Shown here: positions 17,132 through 26,564 of the stretch, piece by piece | Numbering within the stretch: position 1 is the first letter of the stretch | Layout: every line of letters starts with the position of its first letter | Assembly (NCBI RefSeq): GCF_000381965.1 | Contig: NZ_KB908463.1 | Coordinates: 1-64,000 of the forward strand | Direction of reading: 5' to 3' | Length of the DNA: 64,000 nt | Source of the DNA: Oceanimonas smirnovii ATCC BAA-899 | GTDB taxonomy: Bacteria > Pseudomonadota > Gammaproteobacteria > Enterobacterales > Aeromonadaceae | The notes under the pieces: model-generated | The model's database searches: none | The model's input: the letters and a program-made list of their open reading frames with translations, nothing else | Told to the model about the DNA's origin: nothing | Position numbers and translations under genes: made by a program

Positions 17132-17453
17132 TGTGGATTATCTGTGGGCCGCGCTGATCATGGGGGGCGTTACCTTTACTCTGCGCGCATTTCCCTTTGT
17201 AGCCAGAGGCGTTATTGCTCATCATCATCGTATTCAGGTCCTGGGCCGGCGGCTTCCGGTGGCCATGATGGTATTACTGACCCTGTATGCGGTAGGAGTG
17301 CATCACTGGAGTTCTCCTGCCGATGGCCGGGATCAGTTAATTGCCGTTGTGGTCGTGGCGGTGCTGCAATTATGGCGGCGGCAGGCGCTGACCAGCATTC
17401 TGGCGGGTACTCTGGTCTATATGACACTGGTTAATGGCTGGATTGGACTCTGA
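17124..17453 (+). CDS. azlD: AzlD-family branched-chain amino acid exporter, small subunit
   Basis: A 109-aa protein with about four hydrophobic helices and the AzlD N-terminal pattern TFTLRAFPFVARGV. The start ATG 17124 lies within the end of azlC (8-nt overlap) behind a GGAG site, indicating translational coupling. A longer in-frame extension back to 17037 is rejected because it lies inside azlC. Confidence 0.92.
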   Translation: MSDVDYLWAALIMGGVTFTLRAFPFVARGVIAHHHRIQVLGRRLPVAMMVLLTLYAVGVHHWSSPADGRDQLIAVVVVAVLQLWRRQALTSILAGTLVYMTLVNGWIGL

Positions 17454-17507
17454 ACCGGGCTGCTTTCGGCTATAATGCCGGTCTTTCTTGTTTAAAAGGA
17501 ACCGAAC

Positions 17508-18380
17508 ATGAGTATTTCTGTACCCGTACGTCTGATGGGGCTGGCTGCCCTGTGTCTGAGTGGTCTGAGTCAGGCTGAGACCTTTGTGTTTACTGCCATT
17601 CCGGATCAGGATGAGCGCCGTCTGACCGAGCGTTTTGGCAAAATTGCCGACTATCTTTCCGAGCAGCTGAACGTAGACGTGAAATATGTTCCGGTAAAAA
17701 GTTATCCGGCCGCGGTCAGCGCTTTTCGTAACGATCAGGTTCAGCTGGCCTGGTTTGGCGGCCTGACCGGCGTGCAGGCCCGGGAACTGGTGCCCGGCAG
17801 TGAAGCGATTGCACAAGGTGCGGAAGACACTGCTTTTGTCAGCTATCTGATTGCTCATGAAAGCACGGGCCTGGCTGCAAGTGAGCAGTTACCTGCTGAA
17901 CTGGCCGGCAAGCGCTTTACCTTTGGCGACAAGGGCTCTACCTCCGGCCGCCTGATGCCCGAGTTCTTTTTGCGTGAGCACTTTGAGCAGGCTCCGGAAA
18001 CCTTGTTCTCCCGGGTGGGCTTCTCCGGTGATCACAACCGCACCATCAGTCTGGTACAGTCCGGTGCCTATGAAGTGGGTGCCGTGAACTACGCAGTATG
18101 GGATGCCGAGCTGGAAAAGGGCAATATTGATGAAAGTAAGGTTAAAGTGATCTGGACCAGCCCGGAGTATCCCGATTATCAGTGGAGTATTCGTGGTGAT
18201 GTAAATGCCCGCTTTGGTGACGGCTTTAAAGAAAAAGTGAAGCAGGCACTGCTGGAGATGAAAGATCCCGAGCTGCTGGCTGCCTTTCCCCGCTCCGGTT
18301 TTGTGAATGCGACCAACGACGATTACGCGCCCATTCGTGATACTGCCGTGGCCATTGGCATTATGGATCCTGAACAATAA
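17508..18380 (+). CDS. PhnD-like ABC substrate-binding protein, putative selenate type
   Basis: A 290-aa periplasmic binding protein with a signal peptide ending SQAE near residue 24. The segments TAIPDQDERRLTERFGKIADYLSEQL and QLAWFGGLTGVQARELVPGSEAIAQG match the PhnD-like subfamily annotated as putative selenate-binding (as I recall, TIGR04553). The substrate has not been proved for this group; selenate, phosphite or phosphonate are possible. The gene has a good AGGA site and a TATAAT at 17471-17476, and its stop overlaps the ATPase start (TAATG). Confidence 0.78.
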   Translation: MSISVPVRLMGLAALCLSGLSQAETFVFTAIPDQDERRLTERFGKIADYLSEQLNVDVKYVPVKSYPAAVSAFRNDQVQLAWFGGLTGVQARELVPGSEAIAQGAEDTAFVSYLIAHESTGLAASEQLPAELAGKRFTFGDKGSTSGRLMPEFFLREHFEQAPETLFSRVGFSGDHNRTISLVQSGAYEVGAVNYAVWDAELEKGNIDESKVKVIWTSPEYPDYQWSIRGDVNARFGDGFKEKVKQALLEMKDPELLAAFPRSGFVNATNDDYAPIRDTAVAIGIMDPEQ

Positions 18381-19051
18381 TGAGCGAGCCTGCCAGCCTG
18401 TTTCAGTTCCATGATGCCAGCCTTGGCTATGCCGGGCAGCCGGTATTGGAAGCGCTGAATCTGAATGTAAGGCAGGGAGACAAAATCGCCCTGCTGGGTG
18501 AGTCGGGCACCGGTAAAAGCACGCTACTGCGCCGGCTGCGTGAACTGCGGCCGGATGAAGTTGCCTGGTGTCCGCAGCAGCCCGGCCTGGTGCCTGTGCT
18601 GAGTACCTTTCACAACATTTATATGGGGCGACTGGCAGGCAATCCGTTCTGGTATAACCTGGCCAATCTGGTGAAGCCATTGGCCGGGCCCAAAAAAGAA
18701 ATTACCGGGCTGGCCAGCCGGCTGGGTCTTTCCGGTCAGCTATGGCAACCGGCAGGAGCGTTATCCGGTGGTCAGCAAAGCCGGGTCAGTCTGGGCCGGG
18801 CCCTGTATCAGCAAAAGCCGGTGTTCATTGGTGATGAGCCGGTGTCGGCGCTGGATGAGCGTCAGGCTGCCGACCTGCTCACATTGGTGTGCGAACGCCA
18901 CCAGACGGTGGTACTGGCGCTGCACAACGTGGAGCAGGCACTTACTCACTGCACTCGCATTGTGGGACTGCGCCGGGGAAGGCTGGTGCTGGATGCGCCC
19001 AGCCGTGATCTGACGCCTGCCCAATTACGGGCTTTATATACTTCCTCATGA
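18380..19051 (+). CDS. PhnC-like ABC transporter ATPase
   Basis: A 223-aa ATPase. Walker A is GESGTGKST near 39-47, the signature is LSGGQQSRVSLGRAL near 132-147, Walker B is VFIGDEP, and the switch His is in LALHNVEQAL. It powers the importer formed with the flanking binding protein and permease. It overlaps both neighbours by 1-4 nt, so the three genes form one tightly coupled unit. Confidence 0.9.
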   Translation: MSEPASLFQFHDASLGYAGQPVLEALNLNVRQGDKIALLGESGTGKSTLLRRLRELRPDEVAWCPQQPGLVPVLSTFHNIYMGRLAGNPFWYNLANLVKPLAGPKKEITGLASRLGLSGQLWQPAGALSGGQQSRVSLGRALYQQKPVFIGDEPVSALDERQAADLLTLVCERHQTVVLALHNVEQALTHCTRIVGLRRGRLVLDAPSRDLTPAQLRALYTSS

Positions 19052-20517
19052 CAACTTCTGCTTCAATGGGGCGAACCAGCCTGTTGTTTGTGGCGCTGGC
19101 GCTGCTGTGTCTGCCCTGGGCGGATTTTTCCATTACTGCTGTCGATCCCTGGTTTGAGCTGAGCCGTCTTGGTGCCGGCTTATTGCTACCTGCCTGGCCA
19201 GATACAGAAGTACTGCTGGCCGCATTGGCCAATACGCTTTCCTTTGCTCTGCAGGGGGTGGCGCTGGGGGCTGTGTTGGGGCTGGGCCTCGCCTGCGGCT
19301 ATCGATCGGCGGGGGTGCGTCGGCTGGCAGCAGGACTGCGGGCAGTGCACGAGCTGTTCTGGGCTTTGCTGTTTATGCAACTGCTGGGGCTGTCGGCGCT
19401 GGCGGGTGTACTGGCCATCGCACTGCCCTACGCGGGCACCTTTGCCAAGATTTACGGTGAGCTGTTTGAAGAAGCAGATCCGGCCCCCGAGCAGGCACTG
19501 GCGGCGGGCTTTGGCCGCTTGACCCGGCTTGTCTATCTGCAATTACCGCTGTGCTGGCGGCAGATGGCGACTTACACCGGATACCGGCTGGAGTGTGGTA
19601 TTCGCAGCTCCGCGGTGCTGGGTTTCATTGGTCTGCCCACCCTGGGCTACCATCTTGAATCTTTGTTGCGGCAGGGATATTACGATGAAGCCGCCGCTTT
19701 TTTTTATGCGCTGGTGCTGATTATCGCTACCCTGCGCTGGTGGTTGCGAAGCCGGCTGGTGCCGCTTTATCTGCTGGCTGCCATTATCTGGCTGCCGCCG
19801 GTGGCCAGCCTGAACTGGTCGCTGATGGCCCGTTTTTTTACCGAAGACATTATTCCGGCTCCGCTGAGGGCAGGGGACTGGGCCGGGCTCTGGCCCTGGT
19901 GGGCGCAGTTATGGCAGCAGCAGGCAGGGCCCGGACTTGCCAACACCCTGGTGCTGGCACTGGTGTCACTGGTACTGACCGGTATGCTGGCACTGGTATG
20001 GTTTCCGGCCATTTCCCGGCGTTTTGGCAATGCCGTCAGCCGGCACGCCAGTCATGGCTGGCTGGTGCTGATGCGCTCACTGCCAGAGTATTTACTGGCC
20101 TTTGTAGGCATGTTGCTGCTGGGGCCGGGCATGCTGCCGGCCATGCTGGCGCTGGGGCTGCATAACGGGGCCATAATCGCTCACCTGCTCGGGCATCATC
20201 TCAACACCCTGAGCCTGCGGGAAGATGCACCGGGCGGTCTCAATCTGTATTTTTTTGAGGTGCTGCCCCGGCTGTATCGTGCCTTTATGGCCTACAGTCT
20301 GTACCGTTTTGAGAACCTGATCCGCGAAACGGCGATTCTGGGCATGCTGGGTATTCCCACGCTGGGCTTTTTTATTGATTCGGCCTTCAGTGAATTTCGT
20401 TTTGACCGGGCCATGGCGCTGCTGCTGGTGTGCGCCGGACTGAACATACTGGTCGATGTGGCAGCCCGCCGGCTGCGGCAGCGGCTGCACCTGGGCAACC
20501 GCGCCGAGGTGCTTTAA
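19048..20517 (+). CDS. PhnE-like ABC permease with two fused permease domains
   Basis: A 489-aa inner-membrane protein about twice the normal length for a PhnE permease. Two permease units are visible in one chain. Each has an EAA-type loop: AAGFGRLTRLVYLQLPLCWRQ (about 151-171) and LYFFEVLPRLYRAFMAYSLYR (about 395-415). Each loop is followed by a similar helix, GIRSSAVLGFIGLPTLGYHLE and LIRETAILGMLGIPTLGFFID. The protein would replace the homodimeric membrane core of a PhnCDE-type importer. It starts by ATGA overlap with the ATPase and is convergent with the SDR gene, overlapping it by 4 nt. Confidence 0.85.
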   Translation: MTTSASMGRTSLLFVALALLCLPWADFSITAVDPWFELSRLGAGLLLPAWPDTEVLLAALANTLSFALQGVALGAVLGLGLACGYRSAGVRRLAAGLRAVHELFWALLFMQLLGLSALAGVLAIALPYAGTFAKIYGELFEEADPAPEQALAAGFGRLTRLVYLQLPLCWRQMATYTGYRLECGIRSSAVLGFIGLPTLGYHLESLLRQGYYDEAAAFFYALVLIIATLRWWLRSRLVPLYLLAAIIWLPPVASLNWSLMARFFTEDIIPAPLRAGDWAGLWPWWAQLWQQQAGPGLANTLVLALVSLVLTGMLALVWFPAISRRFGNAVSRHASHGWLVLMRSLPEYLLAFVGMLLLGPGMLPAMLALGLHNGAIIAHLLGHHLNTLSLREDAPGGLNLYFFEVLPRLYRAFMAYSLYRFENLIRETAILGMLGIPTLGFFIDSAFSEFRFDRAMALLLVCAGLNILVDVAARRLRQRLHLGNRAEVL

Positions 20518-21266
20518 AGCACCAGGCCCCCATCAATTTTCAGTACCTGCCCGGTGATGTAGCGGGCCCGTTCACTGGCCAGGAACAACACGCCCTGGGC
20601 AATGTCGGCAGGCTCACCCAGGTGGCCAAGGGGAATGCGGGCAGTCAGTTTATCCAGCACCTTTTGCGGCACCGCCTGGGTCATTTCAGTATTGATAAAG
20701 CCGGGGGCGATGCAGTTGGCTCTTATGTTTGCGCCGCCCCGGGCCAGTTCTTTTGCCCAGCCTTTGGTCATGGCAATAATACCGCCCTTACTGGCAGCGT
20801 AGTTGCTCTGGCCGATATTACCGTCGGTGCCCACGATGGAAGAAATGCTGATAATACTGCCGCTTTGATGCTGCTGCATCAGTGGCAGCATGGCCTGAGT
20901 CGTTAAAAATACTCCCTTCAGATTGACCTCCAGCACGCTGTTCCAGTCGGCTTCAGTCATGCTGTCGAGCAGAGCATCCCGGGTAATGCCCGCGTTGTTT
21001 ACCAGCACATCTAGGCGGCGCTGCTCGCTGTAAATGCGTTCATTAAGTTGTGCCAGCGCAGTTTTGTCACATACATTCAGCGTAACAGCAGTAACATTGT
21101 CATACTCTCTCAGCCAGTTTTCTGCCGGTGCCATATCGATATCACAGGCGTAGACCCGGTTTGCGCCGGCCTGAGCCAGGGTTTCACTGATACAGCGGCC
21201 CAGCCCGCGGGCAGCGCCGGTGACCACACATACATTGCCTTGCATATCCTGAGTCATACTGTTCAT
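20514..21266 (-). CDS. Short-chain dehydrogenase/reductase, FabG/acetoacetyl-CoA reductase-like
   Basis: A 250-aa SDR. The cofactor motif is VVTGAARGLGRCIS, NNAG follows near residue 90, and the catalytic Ser-Tyr-Lys set is ISSIVG...YAASKGG. The C-terminus IDGGLVL is typical of FabG/PhaB-like reductases using NADP(H). The specific substrate is not decided by sequence, and there is no fatty-acid or PHA gene next to it. ATG 21266 has an AAGGA site; the longer frame is not supported. Convergent with the ABC permease. Confidence 0.88.
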   Translation of the reverse strand: MNSMTQDMQGNVCVVTGAARGLGRCISETLAQAGANRVYACDIDMAPAENWLREYDNVTAVTLNVCDKTALAQLNERIYSEQRRLDVLVNNAGITRDALLDSMTEADWNSVLEVNLKGVFLTTQAMLPLMQQHQSGSIISISSIVGTDGNIGQSNYAASKGGIIAMTKGWAKELARGGANIRANCIAPGFINTEMTQAVPQKVLDKLTARIPLGHLGEPADIAQGVLFLASERARYITGQVLKIDGGLVL

Positions 21267-21424
21267 CACGGATTCCTTATTAAGGTGGTGCCATTTAAGG
21301 CTGAAGCAAAGCAATGATAGTATAATTTTTGCGTTGCAGTATATTTTTTGGCCTTATATAAAAAGGCTGTTTTATTTCTCGTTGTGCAGCGCAATGTTAA
21401 GCGTGACTGAAAAATAACAGGCAC

Positions 21425-21451
21425 AAAAAAGCCCGCACAAGGCGGGCTTTA
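21425..21451 (-). terminator. puuD terminator
   Basis: On the minus strand AAAGCCCGCC and GGCGGGCTTT-type arms (GCCCGC/GCGGGC) are followed by TTTTTT, 24 nt after the puuD stop. Confidence 0.88.
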
Positions 21452-21474
21452 TAACGACGGAGGTAGTGTAATGC

Positions 21475-22737
21475 TTACTGACCGTTCCAGGCGGCGACCA
21501 GAGCACGCTCTTCATCGGTCATGCCGGTAATGTTACCCAGCGGCATATATTTGTTAGCCACAACCTGCTTCACAGTACCGGCCTGCAGCAGCAGATGCTC
21601 TTCGGTATCCAGCATGACGCCGGCAGGAGCTGCAGCAAAACCGGGTTGGCTAGGATTAGCTGCATGGCATTGTACGCAGCGGCTTTCCATTACCTGCAGT
21701 ACCTGAGCAGTAGTCACTGCGGCTGCGGCAGGGGCGGCTGCCTCTTCGCCGGCAGCGGCAGTCTCAGACTGAGTCGCAGCCGGAGCAACTGCAGCAGGAG
21801 CCGGGGTGGATTTGGGCGCGCCAATCCAGATAGCAACCAGCAGCAGTGCAACACCGGCAATGGGGTAACCCGGACGAATGTGACCGGCGTGCATCAGCAC
21901 GAAGTATTGACGGATCAGAGCACCTGCAAAGATGAACAGGGTCATGATCACCCAGGACAGTTCATGGCTGTAGGTGAAGGAGTAATGGTTACTCAGCATC
22001 AGCAGCACAACAGGCAGGGTGAAGTAGGTGTTGTGCACGGAACGCTGTTTGCCACGCTTGCCGTCAATCGGGTTTGGCGTTTCACCGGCTTTCATGGCAG
22101 CAACCATGCGGCGCTGGCCAGGAATAATCCAGAAAAATACGTTGGCAGACATGGCGGTAGCCATCACCGCACCGGTCAGCAGGAAGGCAGCACGGCCGGA
22201 GAAGATATGAGTGCTCAGATAAGCCACCACCACCATCATGACAGCAACCGCCACGGACAGAATGCCGTCGCGCTCCATGTTGGGACTGATACGCTTACAC
22301 AGCTCGTTATACACGATCCAGCCCAGCAGCAGGAATGCCAGCGCGGCAATGTTAGCCTGCCAGCCAGTCATGTTGGCGGCCCACTCCCAGGGAGAATTGC
22401 GGTTAACCAGGTAGAAGCTGGGCTTGGTCAGATACAGCAGGGTGAACAGACCAAAACCTGACAGCCAGGTGGTGTAAGACTTCCAGAACGACCAGTGCAG
22501 GTCTTCGGGCAGCTGCTCGGGGCTGGTTGCATATTTCTGGTTGTGGTAGAAACCACCGCCGTGCACGGCCCACATTTCACCGAACACGCCTTTTTTCTTG
22601 CATTCTTCAGACTTGGGCGGACGCAGGCCGTTGTCGAGCATTACGAAATAAATGGATTCCCCTACCCAGGCAATGGCGGCAATCACGTGCAGCCAGCGGA
22701 GCAGCAGGTTACCAAAATCCAGCAGATACGCTTCCAT
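21475..22737 (-). CDS. puuD: Membrane urate oxidase (urate hydroxylase) with fused cytochrome c
   Basis: A 420-aa protein. The first 300 residues are a multi-helix membrane domain of the DUF989 family (LRWLHVIAAIAWVGESIYF, WAVHGGGFYHNQKY). An Ala/Pro-rich linker follows at about 315-345. A C-terminal cytochrome c domain has one haem site CVQCHA near 355 and a distal Met in NKYMPLGN. PuuD oxidises urate to 5-hydroxyisourate and passes electrons to the cytochrome chain. The product is the substrate of the exported HiuH encoded at 12117-12524. The gene is monocistronic, with a perfect palindrome upstream that may be an operator. Confidence 0.93.
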   Translation of the reverse strand: MEAYLLDFGNLLLRWLHVIAAIAWVGESIYFVMLDNGLRPPKSEECKKKGVFGEMWAVHGGGFYHNQKYATSPEQLPEDLHWSFWKSYTTWLSGFGLFTLLYLTKPSFYLVNRNSPWEWAANMTGWQANIAALAFLLLGWIVYNELCKRISPNMERDGILSVAVAVMMVVVAYLSTHIFSGRAAFLLTGAVMATAMSANVFFWIIPGQRRMVAAMKAGETPNPIDGKRGKQRSVHNTYFTLPVVLLMLSNHYSFTYSHELSWVIMTLFIFAGALIRQYFVLMHAGHIRPGYPIAGVALLLVAIWIGAPKSTPAPAAVAPAATQSETAAAGEEAAAPAAAAVTTAQVLQVMESRCVQCHAANPSQPGFAAAPAGVMLDTEEHLLLQAGTVKQVVANKYMPLGNITGMTDEERALVAAWNGQ

Positions 22738-23173
22738 GATGGTCTTACCTTCTCTGTTTCATTTGTATTGTTTGAGACCCTAGCGCATCGAAACAGATGC
22801 CCTGCCACTGGCGGGAGCTGAGACCACATGCGCTGCCTTGTGATTATCAAACTGTATACAGTTCAAAAATTAAACTGTTGACAATTTGTGTGGTGATTTT
22901 TTTCAAAAACATGAACTTTGTCAACATTCATTAACAGTTATTTTTCTTGCATTTGCAACCATTTGGTTGGGTTTAGTGCAGGTTGATATGAAAAAGTAAC
23001 AGCTAATCAATGGTTTAAAGTTTTACCCTGAGGGAGATCACCAATTTGACCCACGAGTGAACTTTAAACGGCCGACATCATAGCGCATCTGCTTGTCGCT
23101 GCAACTATGCCGGCACGTCAGATTGAGACCGGAATCAGGCCATTATGTTTACATATGAATTCTCGGGCGGTAT
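22738..23173 (-). other. Non-coding region upstream of puuD
   Basis: About 436 AT-rich nt between tapT and puuD, both on the minus strand. It carries the 14-bp palindrome at 22850-22863 and a small GCAACC/GGTTGG inverted repeat near 22957. I see no gene; it presumably holds the puuD promoter and regulator sites. Confidence 0.5.
22850..22863. promoter_or_regulatory. Perfect palindrome upstream of puuD, candidate operator
   Basis: AACTGTATACAGTT is a perfect 14-bp palindrome 113 nt upstream of the puuD ATG. Such symmetry fits a dimeric repressor (for example GntR or LacI class). No regulator gene is adjacent, so its protein is unknown. Confidence 0.5.
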
Positions 23174-23734
23174 TCAATCGGTCTGGTAGCTCCTGAACTG
23201 AGCGACTCTGCAGGCGAGTAAATGGTGCAGGTGAGCAGGTTCAAAATCCGGGGCAAGCGCATTGAGCACATGGGCTACGCTTTCCAGCGTAGACAAGTTT
23301 TGCCCGCCGGGCCCTTTGCGCATGAGATAACGGCCGGCAGGGGCCCGGCTGAAACTGAGCTGTGGCAGCGTATTCAGCCAGGGATTAAGGTAACGCAGCA
23401 AGCGGGTTTTGCGCCAGGTGCCATCGAGCACGATCAGACCGCCAATATCGGTTCTGATGCCGGGCTGTGAATCCACATCGGCGGCATTTTCTCCCGGATA
23501 CAGCAGCCACCAGCGCCCTTGTGCCGGTGCCGGGAGCGGCGGCATGCGCTCTGCGACTATCCGTTGCAGGCCGGGCAGGGCCAGCTGCAGTAATGGCACT
23601 GTGCTTTTGGCGTGTCTGGCTTCCTGCGGATGTTGCAACACTACCACCGGCAAGGGGCAGGCCTGAGCGTTCACCTCGGCACACAGACAGGTGCGTTCCG
23701 GCAGAGCACAGCGGGGGCAGACAAGGCGGGACAT
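23174..23734 (-). CDS. tapT: tRNA-uridine aminocarboxypropyltransferase (DTW-domain protein)
   Basis: A 186-aa protein with the N-terminal cysteine cluster CPRCALPERTCLC and the DTW-family motif LDGTWRKTRLLRYLNPWL near 125-145. In E. coli the homologue (YfiP/TapT) makes acp3U at position 47 of tRNA from S-adenosylmethionine. The length is somewhat short but all motifs are there. Confidence 0.88.
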   Translation of the reverse strand: MSRLVCPRCALPERTCLCAEVNAQACPLPVVVLQHPQEARHAKSTVPLLQLALPGLQRIVAERMPPLPAPAQGRWWLLYPGENAADVDSQPGIRTDIGGLIVLDGTWRKTRLLRYLNPWLNTLPQLSFSRAPAGRYLMRKGPGGQNLSTLESVAHVLNALAPDFEPAHLHHLLACRVAQFRSYQTD

Positions 23735-23929
23735 ATACCATCCTGACTGAGAAAAGGCCGATCATAACGGTGCAGAACCAGGGAAGAAAGTGCGAGGCGG
23801 CATCAGATGCATTGTGAAGCGTCGCCGAATAGGCGAAAATACTCACAGTTCAAATAACCCCAGCGGATTTCATGTTTTAAGGCGCTTTCGCCGCCGGCTC
23901 CGGTCCGTGTCAACCCAGAAGATTACACC

Positions 23930-25519
23930 ATGTCAAACAGCACCATAGCGCAGGAAATTGCCAAGCGCCGTACCTTTGCCATTATTTCTCACCCTGATGC
24001 CGGTAAAACCACTATCACCGAAAAAGTGCTGCTGCACGGTCAGGCCATTCAGAGTGCCGGCACCGTCAAGGGCCGGGGGTCTGGCCAGCATGCCAAATCT
24101 GACTGGATGGAAATGGAAAAGGAGCGGGGCATCTCTGTGACCACGTCGGTGATGCAGTTTCCCTATAACGGCTGCCTGGTCAATCTGCTTGACACGCCGG
24201 GGCACGAAGACTTTTCGGAAGACACCTACCGCACCCTGACGGCAGTAGATTCCTGTCTGATGGTGATCGATGCTGCCAAGGGGGTGGAAGACAGAACCCG
24301 CAAGCTGATGGAGGTGACCCGGTTGCGGGATACCCCCATCATTACGTTCATGAACAAGCTTGACCGGGACATTCGTGATCCCATGGAGCTGCTCGACGAA
24401 GTAGAAACCGAGCTGAATATCATGTGCGCGCCGGTCACCTGGCCCATTGGCAGCGGCAAGCTGTTCAAAGGGGTGTATCACCTGCACCGGGATGAGACCA
24501 TTTTATATCAGTCCGGTCAGGGACATACTATTCAGGATGTACGCATTATCAAGGGACTGTCCAACCCTGAACTGGACGAAGCCGTGGGCGACGGCCTGGC
24601 AGAACAGCTGCGGGAAGAGCTGGAGCTGGTGATGGGGGCTTCCAACGAGTTTGATCAGGAGCTGTTCCTGTCCGGTGAGCTGTGTCCGGTATTTTTTGGT
24701 ACTGCGTTGGGCAACTTTGGTGTGGATCATATGCTGCAGGGCCTGACTCAATGGGCACCGGCCCCTCAGCCTCGCCAGACCCACGAGCGTGAAGTGACGG
24801 CTGACGACGACAAGTTCTCTGGTTTTGTGTTCAAAATACAGGCCAATATGGATCCTCGTCACCGGGACCGCATTGCCTTCATGCGCATTGTGTCAGGTAA
24901 ATATACCCAGGGCATGAAAATGAAACACGTGCGCATTGGCAAGACAGTGAGCATTTCCGATGCAGTCACCTTTATGGCCGGTGATCGTGAACGGGCGGAA
25001 GAGGCGTATGCCGGCGATATTATCGGACTGCACAACCACGGCACTATTCAGATTGGTGATACCTTTACGCAGGGTGAAGACCTCAAGTTTTCCGGCATTC
25101 CCAACTTTGCCCCTGAGCTGTTCCGCCGTATTCGTCTGCGCGACCCGCTCAAGCAAAAACAGCTTCTCAAAGGACTGGTGCAGTTGTCGGAAGAAGGTGC
25201 TGTACAGGTATTCCGGCCACTGGATAACAACGATCTGATTGTGGGTGCCGTGGGGGTGCTGCAGTTTGATGTTGTCGTGGCCCGCCTGAAGGCAGAATAT
25301 AATGTTGATGCTCTGTACGAGTCTGTCAACGTGTCCACCGCCCGCTGGGTGTATGGCAGTGATGCTAAAAAACTGGACGAATTTCAGCGTAAGGTATCTG
25401 CAAACCTGGCCTTGGACGGCGGCGACAACCTCACCTATATCGCCCCCACCATGGTGAATCTGAACCTGACCCAGGAACGTTATCCTGATATTCAGTTCAG
25501 CAAAACCCGGGAGCACTAA
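23930..25519 (+). CDS. prfC: Peptide chain release factor 3
   Basis: A 529-aa translational GTPase, identical in length to E. coli RF3. G-motifs are HPDAGKTT (P-loop), [14 protein letters not shown] (G3) and NKLDRD (G4). It recycles RF1/RF2 from the ribosome after peptide release. The ATG is at 23930; the gene is followed by a terminator. Confidence 0.98.
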   Translation: MSNSTIAQEIAKRRTFAIISHPDAGKTTITEKVLLHGQAIQSAGTVKGRGSGQHAKSDWMEMEKERGISVTTSVMQFPYNGCLVNLLDTPGHEDFSEDTYRTLTAVDSCLMVIDAAKGVEDRTRKLMEVTRLRDTPIITFMNKLDRDIRDPMELLDEVETELNIMCAPVTWPIGSGKLFKGVYHLHRDETILYQSGQGHTIQDVRIIKGLSNPELDEAVGDGLAEQLREELELVMGASNEFDQELFLSGELCPVFFGTALGNFGVDHMLQGLTQWAPAPQPRQTHEREVTADDDKFSGFVFKIQANMDPRHRDRIAFMRIVSGKYTQGMKMKHVRIGKTVSISDAVTFMAGDRERAEEAYAGDIIGLHNHGTIQIGDTFTQGEDLKFSGIPNFAPELFRRIRLRDPLKQKQLLKGLVQLSEEGAVQVFRPLDNNDLIVGAVGVLQFDVVVARLKAEYNVDALYESVNVSTARWVYGSDAKKLDEFQRKVSANLALDGGDNLTYIAPTMVNLNLTQERYPDIQFSKTREH

Positions 25520-25530
25520 GGCATATAAAG

Positions 25531-25560
25531 TCCTGCAGCCGCCTGACGGCTGCAGGATTT
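25531..25560 (+). terminator. prfC terminator
   Basis: TCCTGCAGCCG and CGGCTGCAGGA form a perfect 11-bp stem, followed by TTTC, 12 nt after the prfC stop. Confidence 0.75.
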
Positions 25561-25695
25561 CATCAGGCGTCGCTTTAGCCGGCGCAACCCCTCCGGTCAT
25601 TTTTTCCTTAAAGGTGTTACACACCTTCTGCCAACTAAAGTGGCAGCTACAATACAGCTACCTTGAAGAAGTCTGCAGATATCGTGTTTTAACGT

Positions 25696-26460
25696 ATGAA
25701 ACTCACCGACACTCACTGTCATTTCGACTTTAACGCCTTTGCCGATAACAGGGCCGGCCACTGGCAGCGGGCGCAGGCTGCGGGTGTGCACCGGCTGCTG
25801 ATCCCGGGCGTGGAAGAAGCCCAGTGGCCCGGACTGCCCCGCTTGTGCCGGCAGTTGCCCGGCACCCGCTATGCGCTGGGCTTGCACCCCTGGTGGCTGA
25901 AAACGGCGTCTGATCAGTGGCAGCAGAAGCTGATAACGGCGCTAAATAGCGCCGGTAACGATTGTGTGGCCATTGGCGAAACCGGGCTGGATATGGCCTG
26001 CAAGGTGCCCATGGAGAAGCAGGAATACGCCTTTGTATTCCAGCTCCGGCTGGCCTGCGAGCGCGGCCTGCCGGTCGTCATGCACAGCCACAAAACCCAC
26101 GACGTGCTGCTGAAGTGGCTGCGTCGTTACCCGCCGGTGGGCGGTGTGGTACACGGCTTTGCCGGCTCGCTGCAACAGGCACAAAACTTCTGGAAGCTGG
26201 GTATTCATATCGGCGTGGGTGGCACCATTACCTATGAGCGGGCGCAAAAGACCCGTAATACCATGGCTGCCATGCCAGCGGAGTCTCTGGTGCTGGAAAC
26301 CGACGCTCCCGATATGCCGTTGTGCGGCTTTCAGGGCCAGCCCAATCATCCGGAAAGGCTGCCGCTGGTGCTGCAGGCACTGGCGGATATTCGCCAGCAA
26401 CCGCTCCCGGAGCTGGCTCTGATATTGGAGCAAAATGCAGCGCGATTGCTGCAGTGGTAA
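25696..26460 (+). CDS. yjjV: TatD-family metal-dependent hydrolase, YjjV type
   Basis: A 254-aa TIM-barrel hydrolase. Metal ligands are visible as DTHCHFDF (residues 4-11), GETGLD, VMHSHKTH, VVHGFAGS and LETDAP. TatD-family proteins act as DNases or related phosphoesterases. The order prfC-yjjV followed by deo genes mirrors the E. coli region. Confidence 0.9.
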   Translation: MKLTDTHCHFDFNAFADNRAGHWQRAQAAGVHRLLIPGVEEAQWPGLPRLCRQLPGTRYALGLHPWWLKTASDQWQQKLITALNSAGNDCVAIGETGLDMACKVPMEKQEYAFVFQLRLACERGLPVVMHSHKTHDVLLKWLRRYPPVGGVVHGFAGSLQQAQNFWKLGIHIGVGGTITYERAQKTRNTMAAMPAESLVLETDAPDMPLCGFQGQPNHPERLPLVLQALADIRQQPLPELALILEQNAARLLQW

Positions 26461-26484
26461 CGAGGCCTTGCTCATAAAACCATC

Positions 26485-26497
26485 ATTTCATTGAAAT
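26485..26497. promoter_or_regulatory. Inverted repeat upstream of nupC, possible operator
   Basis: ATTTCA-T-TGAAAT is a symmetric 13-nt site 68 nt before the nupC ATG. It could bind a deo regulator, but it does not match a DeoR or CytR box I can name. Confidence 0.3.
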
Positions 26498-26564
26498 AAA
26501 GCTCGAAAATAGCCAGCTTTTCTCTACCCTGTGAGAGTCGGTCCTCAGTTTAAGGAAGAAGACG

